From: Lentzea jiangxiensis | Lineage (GTDB): Bacteria > Actinomycetota > Actinomycetes > Mycobacteriales > Pseudonocardiaceae | Assembly: GCF_900104175.1 (NCBI RefSeq) | Contig: NZ_FNIX01000004.1 | Coordinates: forward strand, 372,001 to 436,000 | Direction of reading: 5' to 3' | Length of the DNA: 64,000 nucleotides | Part shown: in pieces, positions 1 to 7,972 of the stretch | Layout: every line of letters starts with the position of its first letter | Numbering within the stretch: the first letter of the stretch is position 1 | Program-made: the position numbers and the translations under genes | The notes under the pieces: model-generated | Seen by the model: the letters and a program-made list of their open reading frames with translations, nothing else | Databases searched by the model: none | Told to the model about the DNA's origin: nothing

Positions 1-42
1 CGGCGACGTCGTGACCAGGGTTTCGCCGTCGTCGGGCGCGGT

Positions 43-216
43 TCAGCGCCCGGAGAAGTGACTCAGCCCGCACCGTGCCAGCTCGGCGTGGAAGGTGTCG
101 AGCCCGGCGCGCACTCTGGCGACGCCGCGCTTGCGGATCCACCTGCGTCTTCCGACGTTCGCGGCGGTCAGGGCGAACGGTAGCGCCAGCAGGGTCAGGA
201 ACAGCATCGTGAGCAT
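43..216 (-). CDS. Small single-pass membrane protein (57 aa)
   Basis: A 57-residue reading frame starts at ATG 216 behind a good ribosome site (CCTGAGGAG 7-8 nt upstream) and stops at 43. Residues 1-19 are a hydrophobic segment (MLTMLFLTLLALPFALTAA) and are followed by a very basic stretch (GRRRWIRKR), so it is predicted to sit in the membrane with an N-out or signal-anchor topology. The rest is a short soluble tail with one Cys. It is divergent from the ArsR gene. No family is recognised. The RBS, hydrophobic start and codon bias make it a likely real small gene; its function is unknown. Confidence 0.55.
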   Translation of the reverse strand: MLTMLFLTLLALPFALTAANVGRRRWIRKRGVARVRAGLDTFHAELARCGLSHFSGR

Positions 217-325
217 GTCGTCTCCTCAGGGGTTGCGAACGTGCAACGACCAATCGAGACACCGCTTACGTTACCGGGTCCAAAGCCACCCGGGTGGAGC
301 AAAGTCACCGACAGCAACTCGGTTC

Positions 326-354
326 TTGACTAATTTTGTTTTCGGTGTGACGCT
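326..354 (+). promoter_or_regulatory. Candidate promoter of the ArsR/SRPBCC operon (leaderless)
   Basis: TTGACT at 326-331, a 17-nt spacer and GACGCT at 349-354 leave exactly 6 nt before the ATG at 361, so transcription would start at or next to the start codon. No Shine-Dalgarno sequence precedes the ATG. The spacer is unusually AT-rich for this genome and is a plausible binding site for the ArsR-type product itself. The -10 match is weak, so this is inference. Confidence 0.45.
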
Positions 355-360
355 GGCGGC

Positions 361-960
361 ATGTTCGAAGTGGCGGTGATCGAGGACCCGTCCGCGGCCG
401 AGGTGTCGCTGGACCCCGTGCGGGCGAGACTGCTCGCGGAGCTGGTGGAGCCCGGATCGGCGACGATGCTCGCCGCGAGGGTCGGCCTGCCCAGGCAGAA
501 GGTGAACTACCACCTGCGCACCCTGGAGCAGCACGGCCTGGTGGAGCTCGTCGAGGAACGGCGCAAGGGCAACGTCAACGAGCGCCTGCTGCAGGCGACC
601 GCGGCGTCCTACGTGATCTCCCCGGCCGCGCTCGCGGCCGTGCAGCCCGACCCGGCGCGGTCACCCGACCGGTTGTCCGCGCGGTGGCTGCTGGCCGTCT
701 CGGCGAGGCTGGTGCGCGACGTCGGCACGTTGATCACGGGCGCGACCAGGGCGAAGAAGCGGCTGGCGACGTTCGCGCTTGACGGCGAGGTCCGGTTCGC
801 GAGCGCCGCGGACCGCGCGGCCTTCGCCGAGGAACTGGCCGGCTTCATGGCCCAGCTGGTCGCGAAGTACCACGACGAGCAGACAGAAGGAGGGCGTCCG
901 CACCGAGTCGTCGTCGCCCTGCACCCGAGCGTGAACGCTGCCAAGGAGGACGAGTCGTGA
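361..960 (+). CDS. ArsR-type winged-helix transcriptional regulator
   Basis: A DNA-binding regulator of 199 aa. A winged helix lies at about residues 16-75, including the recognition-helix region QKVNYHLRTLEQHGLVEL near residues 46-63, which is typical of ArsR/SmtB-like helix-turn-helix proteins. No metal-binding Cys-His cluster of classic ArsR is evident, so the signal is probably not a metal. The C-terminal half (about 100-190) is a helical extension. It overlaps the downstream SRPBCC gene by 4 nt (GTGA), so the two are translationally coupled. ArsR plus AHSA1/SRPBCC pairs are a common actinobacterial arrangement in which the regulator controls its partner. The ligand is unknown. Confidence 0.85.
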   Translation: MFEVAVIEDPSAAEVSLDPVRARLLAELVEPGSATMLAARVGLPRQKVNYHLRTLEQHGLVELVEERRKGNVNERLLQATAASYVISPAALAAVQPDPARSPDRLSARWLLAVSARLVRDVGTLITGATRAKKRLATFALDGEVRFASAADRAAFAEELAGFMAQLVAKYHDEQTEGGRPHRVVVALHPSVNAAKEDES

Positions 961-1697
961 CCCGCGAGTTCGAGATCCAGAAGGAAGTCGAGGTCGCCGG
1001 AACCCCGGAGCAGGTGTGGGACGCCATCGCGACCGGACCGGGCATCGACTCGTGGTTCATGGGTCCGCACACCGTCGACGGACGGCTGGGCGGCCGCATG
1101 TCGCTCGACATGGGCTTCTTCCAGGAGGCCTCGACGATCACCGCCTGGGAGCCGGGCAAGCACCTCGCCCACGAAAGCGCCAAGGGCGAGGACGGCACGT
1201 TCCACGCCATGGAGTTCCTGGTCGAGGGCCGCGACCAGGGCACGACCGTCCTGCGGTTCGTGCACAGCGGGATCCTGGCGGACGGCTGGGGCGACGAGTT
1301 CGTCGACCAGCAGTCGAAGGGCTGGGACATGTACCTCTTCACGCTGGGCCAGTACGTCGAGCACTTCGCGGGCCGGCCCGGCGCGTACGTCTTCGCGCAG
1401 TGGCCGGAGCAGCCGGAGGGCGCCGACAACTGGCCGGTGCTGCTCGACGCGCTCGGCGTCCCGCGCGACGCCGAGGTCGGCGACGAGGTGACGCTGAAGC
1501 CGTTCGGCGTCAACGGGGTCGTCGACTACCTCGTCCGCCACGACGCGCACAACTTCCTCGGCGTGCGCGGCCCCGACGGTCTTTATCGCTTCCACGGCAC
1601 CAACGCCGTCGGCCACCACGTCTTCGGCGACGCCACCGGCGAGGCCGCGAGGTGGCAGGCGTTCCTGGCTCAGATCGTGGGCGGGCAGACCTCGTAG
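957..1697 (+). CDS. SRPBCC (AHSA1-type) domain protein
   Basis: A 246-aa soluble protein whose first ~145 residues read as an SRPBCC/START-like hydrophobic-cavity domain (TPEQVWDAIATGPGIDSWF at about 17-35 is the usual opening of activator-of-Hsp90-ATPase-like proteins). Residues about 165-245 look like a second, partial domain of the same general fold. The GTG start overlaps the regulator's TGA. The 3' end runs 28 nt into the convergent lipoprotein gene. Such proteins bind small hydrophobic ligands; no catalytic residues can be named from sequence. The operon with an ArsR regulator suggests an auto-regulated stress or ligand response. Confidence 0.8.
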   Translation: MTREFEIQKEVEVAGTPEQVWDAIATGPGIDSWFMGPHTVDGRLGGRMSLDMGFFQEASTITAWEPGKHLAHESAKGEDGTFHAMEFLVEGRDQGTTVLRFVHSGILADGWGDEFVDQQSKGWDMYLFTLGQYVEHFAGRPGAYVFAQWPEQPEGADNWPVLLDALGVPRDAEVGDEVTLKPFGVNGVVDYLVRHDAHNFLGVRGPDGLYRFHGTNAVGHHVFGDATGEAARWQAFLAQIVGGQTS

Positions 1698-2482
1698 ACG
1701 TAGTCGTCGTGCCCGTACGGCACCACGTTCCTGTCGCGGCGGATGATCGAGACCCGTCCGCCGCGATCGGCGCACGACTTCCTGAAGCCCTCGTCGGTGT
1801 ACTCGATCTGGAAGAAGGCGTCGCCGAACGCCTCGGCGTAGGCCCCGCACTCACCGAGGGCCTGGCAGTCCTCGGTGATCGCGAAGTCGAAGCCGATCTC
1901 CTGCTTGCCGGCGGTGCCGAGCTCGGCGACGTTCTTCTGCGCCACGGCAAGCCCCTGCTCGTGCGCGTACCGCACGAAGTCCTTCATGAAAGCCTTGGTG
2001 GCGTTGAGGTCGAACGCCCCTTCGGAGCGCTGGTAGGAGTCGAGGTTGTCCGGCTCCACGCCCTTGAACATGGCCGTCTTGCAACCCTTGATCCACTTCT
2101 TCTGGATCTCCAGGATCCTGCGGCGCTTGTCGTCGGTGGAGATGTCGAGGACGCCCTCCTGCCACTCCGGGTCGATCACCACCTCGCCGTCGGCCTTCTT
2201 CACCAGCAGGTCGGCGTGGTGCTGCCGCCACCAGTCGAGGCCGCCCTCCATCTTCTCGGGCTGCGTCTGCAAAGCGTTGAGGTAGCAGATGTTGTAGCGC
2301 TTGCCGTCCGCGAACGTGGTGCGGTCGCGCACGACGATCTTGACCGGCACGTCCGGCTGGTAGGTGCCGCCGAGCTGGTAGTCGAGCTGCCCGCCGGCGG
2401 GCGGCAGCTCCCTGGGTGGCGGCTCGGGCTCACCCGAGCAGGCGGTGACGAGCAGGACCGCAACGGCCACAACGACTTTCAC
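1670..2482 (-). CDS. GH114-like secreted lipoprotein (endo-alpha-1,4-polygalactosaminidase family)
   Basis: A lipoprotein of about 270 aa. The GTG at 2482 is chosen because it forms a GTGA overlap with the upstream DUF885 stop and places a signal peptide with lipobox LVTAC at its N-terminus (acylated Cys near residue 15). The mature part has hallmarks of the TM1410/GH114 TIM-barrel family: an opening QLDYQL strand, ICYLNA, the VEPDNLDSY block with the acidic catalytic candidate, a QKN motif, DFAITEDCQALGEC and a late FQIEY. Family members cleave galactosamine-containing polysaccharides, an activity relevant to exopolysaccharide. It is probably attached to the outer face of the membrane. The substrate is inferred from the family only. 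Confidence 0.75.
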   Translation of the reverse strand: MKVVVAVAVLLVTACSGEPEPPPRELPPAGGQLDYQLGGTYQPDVPVKIVVRDRTTFADGKRYNICYLNALQTQPEKMEGGLDWWRQHHADLLVKKADGEVVIDPEWQEGVLDISTDDKRRRILEIQKKWIKGCKTAMFKGVEPDNLDSYQRSEGAFDLNATKAFMKDFVRYAHEQGLAVAQKNVAELGTAGKQEIGFDFAITEDCQALGECGAYAEAFGDAFFQIEYTDEGFRKSCADRGGRVSIIRRDRNVVPYGHDDYVYEVCPPTI

Positions 2483-4053
2483 GCACGACGACCTGCGAGC
2501 CACCCGTCGACGACCTCCTCCAGCAACGCGAGCGTCAGCCTGCCCTGGCTGAGCACGACCTCGTGGAAGTCGCGGACGTCCTCGCCCGCGGCTTCTGCTT
2601 TCCTGCGCAACTCCTGGAACTTGAGGCGCCCCACCGCGTACGCGAGCGCCTGCCCCGGTTCACCGAGGTAGCGGTCCACCTCGGACTCGATCTGCGCGAG
2701 CCCGACGGGGGTGTTCTCGACCAGGTAGCCGACGGCGTGCCGGCGACTCCACCCCAGGGCGTGCAGGCCGGTGTCGACGACGAGCCGACCGGCGCGCATC
2801 GCGTCCATGGTAAGCATGCCGAGCCTCGACTCGTCGCTGCCGTACAGGCCCATTTCGTCGGCCAGGCGTTCGCAGTACAGCGCCCAGCCCTCGCCGAACA
2901 CGCTGATCGGCGCCTTCCGCCGCACGAAGGGAACCCCTTCGAGCAGCGCGGCCTTGGAGTGTTCGAAGTGGTGCCCCGGCACGGCCTCGTGGTACGCCGT
3001 GGCCTCGTCCTTGATGCGGAGCCGGCTGCCGGGTTCCTTGGTGTTGACGAAGTAGGTGCCGGGCCTGCTGCCGTCCTCCGCGGCCGGGAAGTAGTGCGGC
3101 GGCACGTGCGCGGGCACCGCAGGCGGAGCCTCCCTGATCGCGCACGCCGCAGCGGGTGTGGTGCGGAACCATTGCGGCGCAACGGCTTCCGCCTTCGCGA
3201 CGGCCCTGCGTGCGGCGTCGAGCACGTCCGCGCCGCTGGTGTGCCGGAACGCGGGATCGGTGCGGATGCGGTCGAACACGTCGTCGCCGTACCGCGCGAA
3301 CTCCTTATTGAGGTCCTCGACCATCCCGAGGCCGATCGCGTGCAGTTCGCCGGGATCCAGGTCTTCGGTCGTGTGCGCGCGGATCGCCTTGCGGTAGACG
3401 TCGCCGCCGTTCGGCAACCAGCACAGCCCGGCACGTTCGGTACCCCGCCCGCACGGCAGCGCCTCTTCCAGCAAGAAGTCCCGGTAGCGCTCGAGGGCCG
3501 GCCTGGCGATCTCACCGCCACCGCCGACCACGTCGAAGGCACCGAGGTTGCCGAGATGGCCGTCCAGCAGCTCGACCGCCTGCTCCACCAGGTGCCTCAC
3601 CGGTGTGAGGCCGTCCGCGAACCCCTGCCGGTGACGTTCGGCCATCGTGTCGAAGAACGCGCCGAGCCCGCGCATCCGCTGCAGGTACCCGGCTCGCCGT
3701 TCGGGCGTGTCGACGGGCAGCCTCGGCAGGAAGGCCAGCGTGGAGGGAACGGCGGTGCGGATGTTCGCGCTGATCCCGAACTCGAGCTGCCTGCTCTCGA
3801 CGGCGTCGGTCTGCGTGCGCACCTCGTGAAGCACGATCCCCAGGGTGAGCCGGTCGGACAACGTCTCCGGGTCGGTGCTGCGCGCCGCCGCGGCGATTTC
3901 CCGCAGCCGGCCGAGGTAGATGCGCTCCCCCTCGGTGCTGTGGTCCACCAACAACCCGTCGTCGCGGCCGAAGCCCATGAGGCTCGCGTCGACCGGGTAG
4001 CGGTCGAGGATCGCGTCGAAAAGGCGGTCAGCCAACGCGTTGACGTCCGACAT
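2479..4053 (-). CDS. DUF885 family metallopeptidase-like protein
   Basis: A 524-aa protein with the DUF885 signature YHEAVPGHHFEHS in its C-terminal half. The HExxxGHH arrangement resembles a zinc-metallopeptidase site, and family members are predicted to be dipeptidyl or carboxypeptidase-like hydrolases. There is no signal peptide, so it should be cytoplasmic. The ATG at 4053 follows a G-rich ribosome site (CTGGGGGA). It is translationally coupled to the following GH114-like lipoprotein gene, and it is divergent from the HNH lipoprotein gene across about 60 nt. The family is well recognised; the substrate is not known. Confidence 0.85.
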   Translation of the reverse strand: MSDVNALADRLFDAILDRYPVDASLMGFGRDDGLLVDHSTEGERIYLGRLREIAAAARSTDPETLSDRLTLGIVLHEVRTQTDAVESRQLEFGISANIRTAVPSTLAFLPRLPVDTPERRAGYLQRMRGLGAFFDTMAERHRQGFADGLTPVRHLVEQAVELLDGHLGNLGAFDVVGGGGEIARPALERYRDFLLEEALPCGRGTERAGLCWLPNGGDVYRKAIRAHTTEDLDPGELHAIGLGMVEDLNKEFARYGDDVFDRIRTDPAFRHTSGADVLDAARRAVAKAEAVAPQWFRTTPAAACAIREAPPAVPAHVPPHYFPAAEDGSRPGTYFVNTKEPGSRLRIKDEATAYHEAVPGHHFEHSKAALLEGVPFVRRKAPISVFGEGWALYCERLADEMGLYGSDESRLGMLTMDAMRAGRLVVDTGLHALGWSRRHAVGYLVENTPVGLAQIESEVDRYLGEPGQALAYAVGRLKFQELRRKAEAAGEDVRDFHEVVLSQGRLTLALLEEVVDGWLAGRRA

Positions 4054-4117
4054 CCGTCCCCCAGGAGTTACGCCGTTGAGCGGCCATCACGACCTTTGTA
4101 GCGGGTATGCCACCGGC

Positions 4118-4777
4118 ATGCGCTGGTTGCTGCTGATCGTCCTGTTGACCGGCTGTTCCGCGTTGCCCCTGCCGTCGGCCTCCGCCCCGCAGGTCGACAG
4201 GGTGCCCGCAGGAACCCTGGACGCCGTGACTGCCCGCACTTCTCTCGCGGCACTGCCGGTGGCCACACCTGGCCGCCTCGACGGCTACGTCCGCGACTGC
4301 GACAACGGCAAGGCGTGCGTCTTCGGGCAGCCGTGGTTCGACACCGACGGCGACGGCTGCGACCAGCGGAGCCAGGTGCTGGCCCGCGACCTGACCGGCG
4401 TGGAGCGCAAACCGGGCCGCTGCGGCGTCCAGTCCGGCACCCTCGACGACCCGTACACCGGCACGCAGGTCACCGGCACCTCGAAGATCCAGATCGACCA
4501 CGTGGTGCCGCTGGCCGAGATGTGGCGCAGCGGTGCCGCCAGGTGGGCGCCCGAACAGCGCCTCGCCGCGGCCAACGACCTGCGCAACCTCATGGCGGTG
4601 TCGGGAAAGGTCAACCAGTCCAAAGGCGACAAGACGCCCGACGAGTGGATGCCGCCCAACGCCGGGTACGCGTGCTCGTACGGGCGGATCTACGTGACGG
4701 TGAAGGCCGCCTACGGCCTCTCGGTCGCGCCGGCTGAGCGTTCCGCCCTGGAGCAGGCACTCACGACGTGCGGTTGA
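4118..4777 (+). CDS. HNH-nuclease-fold lipoprotein (DUF1524/GmrSD C-terminal-like)
   Basis: A 219-aa protein starting at ATG 4118, which places the lipobox LLTGC directly after the hydrophobic signal (acylated Cys about residue 13). The mature part has the secreted HNH-type nuclease layout: DTDGDGCDQRSQVL, then IDHVVPLAEMWRSG (the His-containing beta-beta-alpha-metal entrance), AAANDLRNLMAV, and KGDKTPDEWMPP. This matches the actinobacterial DUF1524 family related to the C-terminal nuclease domain of GmrSD. An externally anchored nuclease could act in DNA scavenging or defence; that role is inference. Its last 17 nt overlap the convergent gene ending at 4761. Confidence 0.85.
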   Translation: MRWLLLIVLLTGCSALPLPSASAPQVDRVPAGTLDAVTARTSLAALPVATPGRLDGYVRDCDNGKACVFGQPWFDTDGDGCDQRSQVLARDLTGVERKPGRCGVQSGTLDDPYTGTQVTGTSKIQIDHVVPLAEMWRSGAARWAPEQRLAAANDLRNLMAVSGKVNQSKGDKTPDEWMPPNAGYACSYGRIYVTVKAAYGLSVAPAERSALEQALTTCG

Positions 4778-5105
4778 GCTCCTCCTCCGCCGCGACCCGC
4801 CGAGCCGTCCACTTCCGGTCGATTTCTTCGGGCCGCTTGTGCCCGCACTCCACGAAGTTGCCATCTTCGTCGGTGACGTCGACGTCGTACGAGCAGTTCT
4901 CGACGTAGATCGTCAGGTTCTCGATCCCGTCGGCACGCTCCTCGTCGTTCGCGTGGTACTCGACGTCGAAACCGAGGCTCTCGCCGTTGTTGTCCGTGCG
5001 GATGCACAACATGTCACCACGTTCGAGCCAGCGGTCCTCACCCCGGGGCTCCAGCCAGACGACGAGCCACCTCGAAGAACCGTTCCTCACGTGCATCACA
5101 GCCAT
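4761..5105 (-). CDS. Hypothetical acidic protein (about 114 aa)
   Basis: A small soluble protein with alternating beta-strand-like pattern and many acidic residues (VEYHANDEERADGIENL, DVDVTDEDGNF), ending in a charged helix (RKWTARRVAAEEEL). I do not recognise the family. The ATG at 5105 is preferred; an in-frame TTG at 5129 would add 8 residues, and neither has a clear ribosome site. It is convergent with the HNH lipoprotein gene (17-nt overlap). No signal peptide or membrane segment is present. Confidence 0.6.
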   Translation of the reverse strand: MAVMHVRNGSSRWLVVWLEPRGEDRWLERGDMLCIRTDNNGESLGFDVEYHANDEERADGIENLTIYVENCSYDVDVTDEDGNFVECGHKRPEEIDRKWTARRVAAEEELNRTS

Positions 5106-5133
5106 GGCGCCAGCGTAAGCGCCGGACAAAGCA

Positions 5134-5167
5134 GAAGGGCCAGGTCACCGGAGTGACCTGGCCCTTC
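5134..5167 (-). terminator. Strong hairpin terminator downstream of tRNA-Thr
   Basis: A perfect 15-bp inverted repeat (5134-5148 with 5153-5167) closes over a 4-nt loop. It lies 11 nt past the 3' end of the tRNA gene in the direction of its transcription and has no long U-tract, as is common in high-GC actinobacteria. Confidence 0.75.
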
Positions 5168-5178
5168 CGTCTCACCGA

Positions 5179-5251
5179 GCCGCCTATCGGAATCGAACCG
5201 ATGACCTGCTCATTACGAGTGAGCCGCTCTGGCCGACTGAGCTAAGGCGGC
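5179..5251 (-). tRNA. tRNA-Thr (anticodon CGT)
   Basis: Read on the minus strand, the 73-nt sequence folds as a complete cloverleaf: acceptor arm GCCGCCT paired with AGGCGGC, a D-arm with GCTCAGTCGG, the anticodon arm GCTCA-CTCGTAA-TGAGC, and the T-arm containing GGTTCGATTCC. The anticodon CGT reads ACG threonine codons. CCA is not encoded. A TATAGT -10 box lies about 11 nt upstream of the mature 5' end. Confidence 0.95.
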
Positions 5252-5358
5252 GAGACGCGATAACTATAACCGACCCGCAAGCGCGTTACTCACGGGGGCC
5301 CTGTTCGTTGTACGGACCGTGATCGACGTCACCACCTCCTAGGTCCGAGGAGAGGTCC

Positions 5359-6726
5359 ATGCGCCGTTCGTTGTCCGTGCCGTTGGCCGGCTTGGTGCTC
5401 GCGCTCGCCACGGCGCCCGCCCTCGCCCAGCCTCCGACCACACCGGTGCCGGGACCTCGGGATCCGAACCAGCCGCCGGCGTCCGCGCCGAACGGGCCCC
5501 AGCCGCTCGCGCACGCCGTCGGTGACGCGGGAACCGGGCTGAGCGTCGTGCGGCTCGGGCCGCAGGGGGTGCCGACGAGCACGATCCTCCCCGGGTTCGG
5601 GGACCAGCTGCCCAGGCAGTCGGTGACGGAGTTCGGGCTGGGGCTGGCGAGCGCGCAGGTCAACACCGAGGCGTTCCTGGCCACCGAGAAGGTCGTGACG
5701 CAGGCGAACCCGTTCGGCTTCGCGGTGGCGGGGCGGTCGCCGCAGTCGCCGGGCACGCTCGTGCAGACGGCGATCCCGGACAACCCGCGGCCCACGACCG
5801 GAGGGTTGCCGATCCCGGAGACGCCGCTCGGCAGGGTGCGGGTGCTCAACGGCAGCGTGCACGCGCGGTGGGACGAGAAGCTCGGGCCGTGCGTCACCCC
5901 GCTGGCCACGGCCAGGACGTCGCTGGCGGGGCTCGAGGTCCTCAGCGCGCTGCCGGCCGAGGTGCCACTTCCCGCGAAGGCGAGCCTGGTGAGCGTCCAG
6001 GACACGTTCGAGGCGACCTCGCAGGTCCGGCTGGTCGACCTGCCCGGCAGCGCGACCAAGGCGGTCGAGTCGACGTCGACGATGCGGGCGGTCAGCGTGG
6101 AGCTGGCGGGCGGCATCGAGATCGACGTGGTCAGCCCGCCGACGCTCACGGCCACGGCGACCGGGGACGAGAAGACCTCGAAGATCACCTACACGGCACC
6201 GGTGCTGAAGGTCAGCCGGAACGGCGAGGACCTCGGCACGCTCGACGCCGCGCACCCCGCGCTCGACGTCCCGCTGCTGCTGGACCTGGTCGTGGTCAAG
6301 CTGCGGATCGCGGGCCTCAACGAGAAGAAGGAAAGCTTCTCGGGCAACGGCTTCAGCGGCTTCCAGCTCGGCGCGACGGCCAGGATGCTCGACGTCCAAC
6401 TCCTGCCGACGGACAAGCTGAAGCTGCCGAACCTGCCCTCGGCGCTCGCGCAGATCTCGCTGGGCGAGCAGATCGTGCGGGCAGCGGCGCCACAGGGCGG
6501 CGTGATCTGCGGAACGTCGCAACCACCGCAGACGACCGTGCCCGCGCCACCCGGCGCACCGGCCGCGCCACCCAAGGGAGCACCGCCGCTGGCCTACACG
6601 AACGCCGCGTACCAGTCGATCCCGCTGTTCTGGACCGGCACCGGACTCCTGCTGGCCGGCGTCGTCATCTTCGCGGCGCTACCCGCCAGGCGTCGTCCCC
6701 GGGCCAAAGCACCCGAGGTCGAGTAG
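5359..6726 (+). CDS. Secreted protein with C-terminal membrane anchor, function unknown
   Basis: A 455-aa protein with a Sec signal peptide (basic MRR, hydrophobic core, cleavage after about ALAQ), a proline-rich spacer (residues about 25-50), a large beta-rich body, another proline/alanine-rich stretch near 385-415, and a single C-terminal transmembrane helix (about 425-445) followed by a basic tail RRRPRAK. This layout is of a surface-displayed protein anchored by its C-terminus. No LPXTG-like sortase motif is seen. The start ATG has a GAGGAGAGG ribosome site. I do not recognise a catalytic domain; it may be an actinobacterial envelope structural or adhesion protein. It is monocistronic, between the tRNA gene and holB. 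Confidence 0.7.
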   Translation: MRRSLSVPLAGLVLALATAPALAQPPTTPVPGPRDPNQPPASAPNGPQPLAHAVGDAGTGLSVVRLGPQGVPTSTILPGFGDQLPRQSVTEFGLGLASAQVNTEAFLATEKVVTQANPFGFAVAGRSPQSPGTLVQTAIPDNPRPTTGGLPIPETPLGRVRVLNGSVHARWDEKLGPCVTPLATARTSLAGLEVLSALPAEVPLPAKASLVSVQDTFEATSQVRLVDLPGSATKAVESTSTMRAVSVELAGGIEIDVVSPPTLTATATGDEKTSKITYTAPVLKVSRNGEDLGTLDAAHPALDVPLLLDLVVVKLRIAGLNEKKESFSGNGFSGFQLGATARMLDVQLLPTDKLKLPNLPSALAQISLGEQIVRAAAPQGGVICGTSQPPQTTVPAPPGAPAAPPKGAPPLAYTNAAYQSIPLFWTGTGLLLAGVVIFAALPARRRPRAKAPEVE

Positions 6727-6752
6727 CGACCACCTACGGCCCAAGGCAGACC

Positions 6753-7949
6753 TCACCCACGGTGCAACGTGGTCACCATCGCCTCCACGGCGATCCGAGG
6801 CTTGACGTTGACCTCGATGGCCTCCCGGCAAGCCAGGACCGCCTCCAGCCGCCGCAGTATCGACTCCGAGGACCACTGAGCGGCAGCGGTCCGGGAGTCC
6901 CCGGCCCGGTCCGGGTGCATCAACGCGGCCTCGGACCCGGTCTTCACCACCAGGGCGTCCCGGTAGAACCCGGCCAGGTCGACCAGAGCCATGTCCAGCG
7001 AGTCGCGCTGAGTCCGGGTGGCCCGGGACTTCTGGCGCTTCTCCAGGTCCTTCAACGCTCCCTTGGCCCCACGAGTGGCGGCAGCGGTCCCCTTGCCGGT
7101 GCCACCGGCCCCCATCGCGGTCTCCAACGCCTCCCGCTCCGCCTCGTCGCGAGTCTCGTTGGCAGTGGACGCGTCCTCCTCGGCAGCCTTGATCAACTCA
7201 TCGGCGCAGGTGAAGACGTCCCCAGGACGCCGCAGCGCCAAGGGAATCCGCAGCACGGCCTCACGCCGGGCCCGGGACTGCTCGTCCGCGGCCAGCCGCC
7301 GAGCCCGCCCCACGTGCCCGCCGCACACCGAAGCAGCCCACTGGGCCATCTCCGGTGAAACCCCGTCCACGGCTTCCAGCGCCGAGGCGATGGCCGCGGG
7401 CCGAGGGGATCCCAAGGACACCAGCCGACAGCGGGACCGGATGGTCACCGACACGTCGTCGGGGTGGTCCGACGGCGCGCACAGCAGGAACACCGTCCGC
7501 TCCGGCGGCTCCTCGACTGCCTTCAGCAGGGCGTTGGCGGCACCTTCGGTCAACCGGTCGGCGTCCTCGATGATCACGACCTGCCACCGCCCCGACGTGG
7601 GCCGGCGGGCGGAGATCTGGACCAGGGACCGCATCTCGGCCACCGAGATCGACAACCCCTCGGGCGCCACCACGCGCACGTCGGCGTGGGTGCCGTGCAA
7701 CGTCGTCCGGCAGCCGGTGCACTCGCCGCAGCCGGGGCGGTCGTCGTTCACCACGCACTCCAGGGCCCCGGCGAAGGCGCGGGCGGTGGACGAGCGGCCG
7801 GAGCCGGGCGGGCCGGTGAAGAGCCAGGCGTGCGTCATCACGCCGGGTGCCGGAGTGCCGCCCGCGACGATCGCGGCGGCGGCTTCGGCGGCCGCGGACA
7901 GCGTTGCCACCGCGTCGGGCTGGCCGACCACCTCGTCCCACACGCTCAT
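6753..7949 (-). CDS. holB: DNA polymerase III subunit delta'
   Basis: The clamp-loader subunit delta' (398 aa), which holds the clamp loader in shape while DnaX hydrolyses ATP. The start ATG 7949 gives the family N-terminus MSVWDEVVGQ. The P-loop position reads GPPGSGRSS (about 46-54), with Arg replacing the Walker A Lys, the expected loss of ATP binding in delta'. A zinc module follows with Cys65, Cys74, Cys77 and Cys80 (CGECTGC). IIEDADRLTEGAANALLKAVEEPP is the Walker B/sensor region (shown here only by its short form: EDADRL and KAVEEPP). It equals Rv3644c in synteny, and sits just downstream of the MFS-kinase gene. Confidence 0.95.
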   Translation of the reverse strand: MSVWDEVVGQPDAVATLSAAAEAAAAIVAGGTPAPGVMTHAWLFTGPPGSGRSSTARAFAGALECVVNDDRPGCGECTGCRTTLHGTHADVRVVAPEGLSISVAEMRSLVQISARRPTSGRWQVVIIEDADRLTEGAANALLKAVEEPPERTVFLLCAPSDHPDDVSVTIRSRCRLVSLGSPRPAAIASALEAVDGVSPEMAQWAASVCGGHVGRARRLAADEQSRARREAVLRIPLALRRPGDVFTCADELIKAAEEDASTANETRDEAEREALETAMGAGGTGKGTAAATRGAKGALKDLEKRQKSRATRTQRDSLDMALVDLAGFYRDALVVKTGSEAALMHPDRAGDSRTAAAQWSSESILRRLEAVLACREAIEVNVKPRIAVEAMVTTLHRG

Positions 7950-7972
7950 GGGTGCAGTCTTCCAGCGGTGGG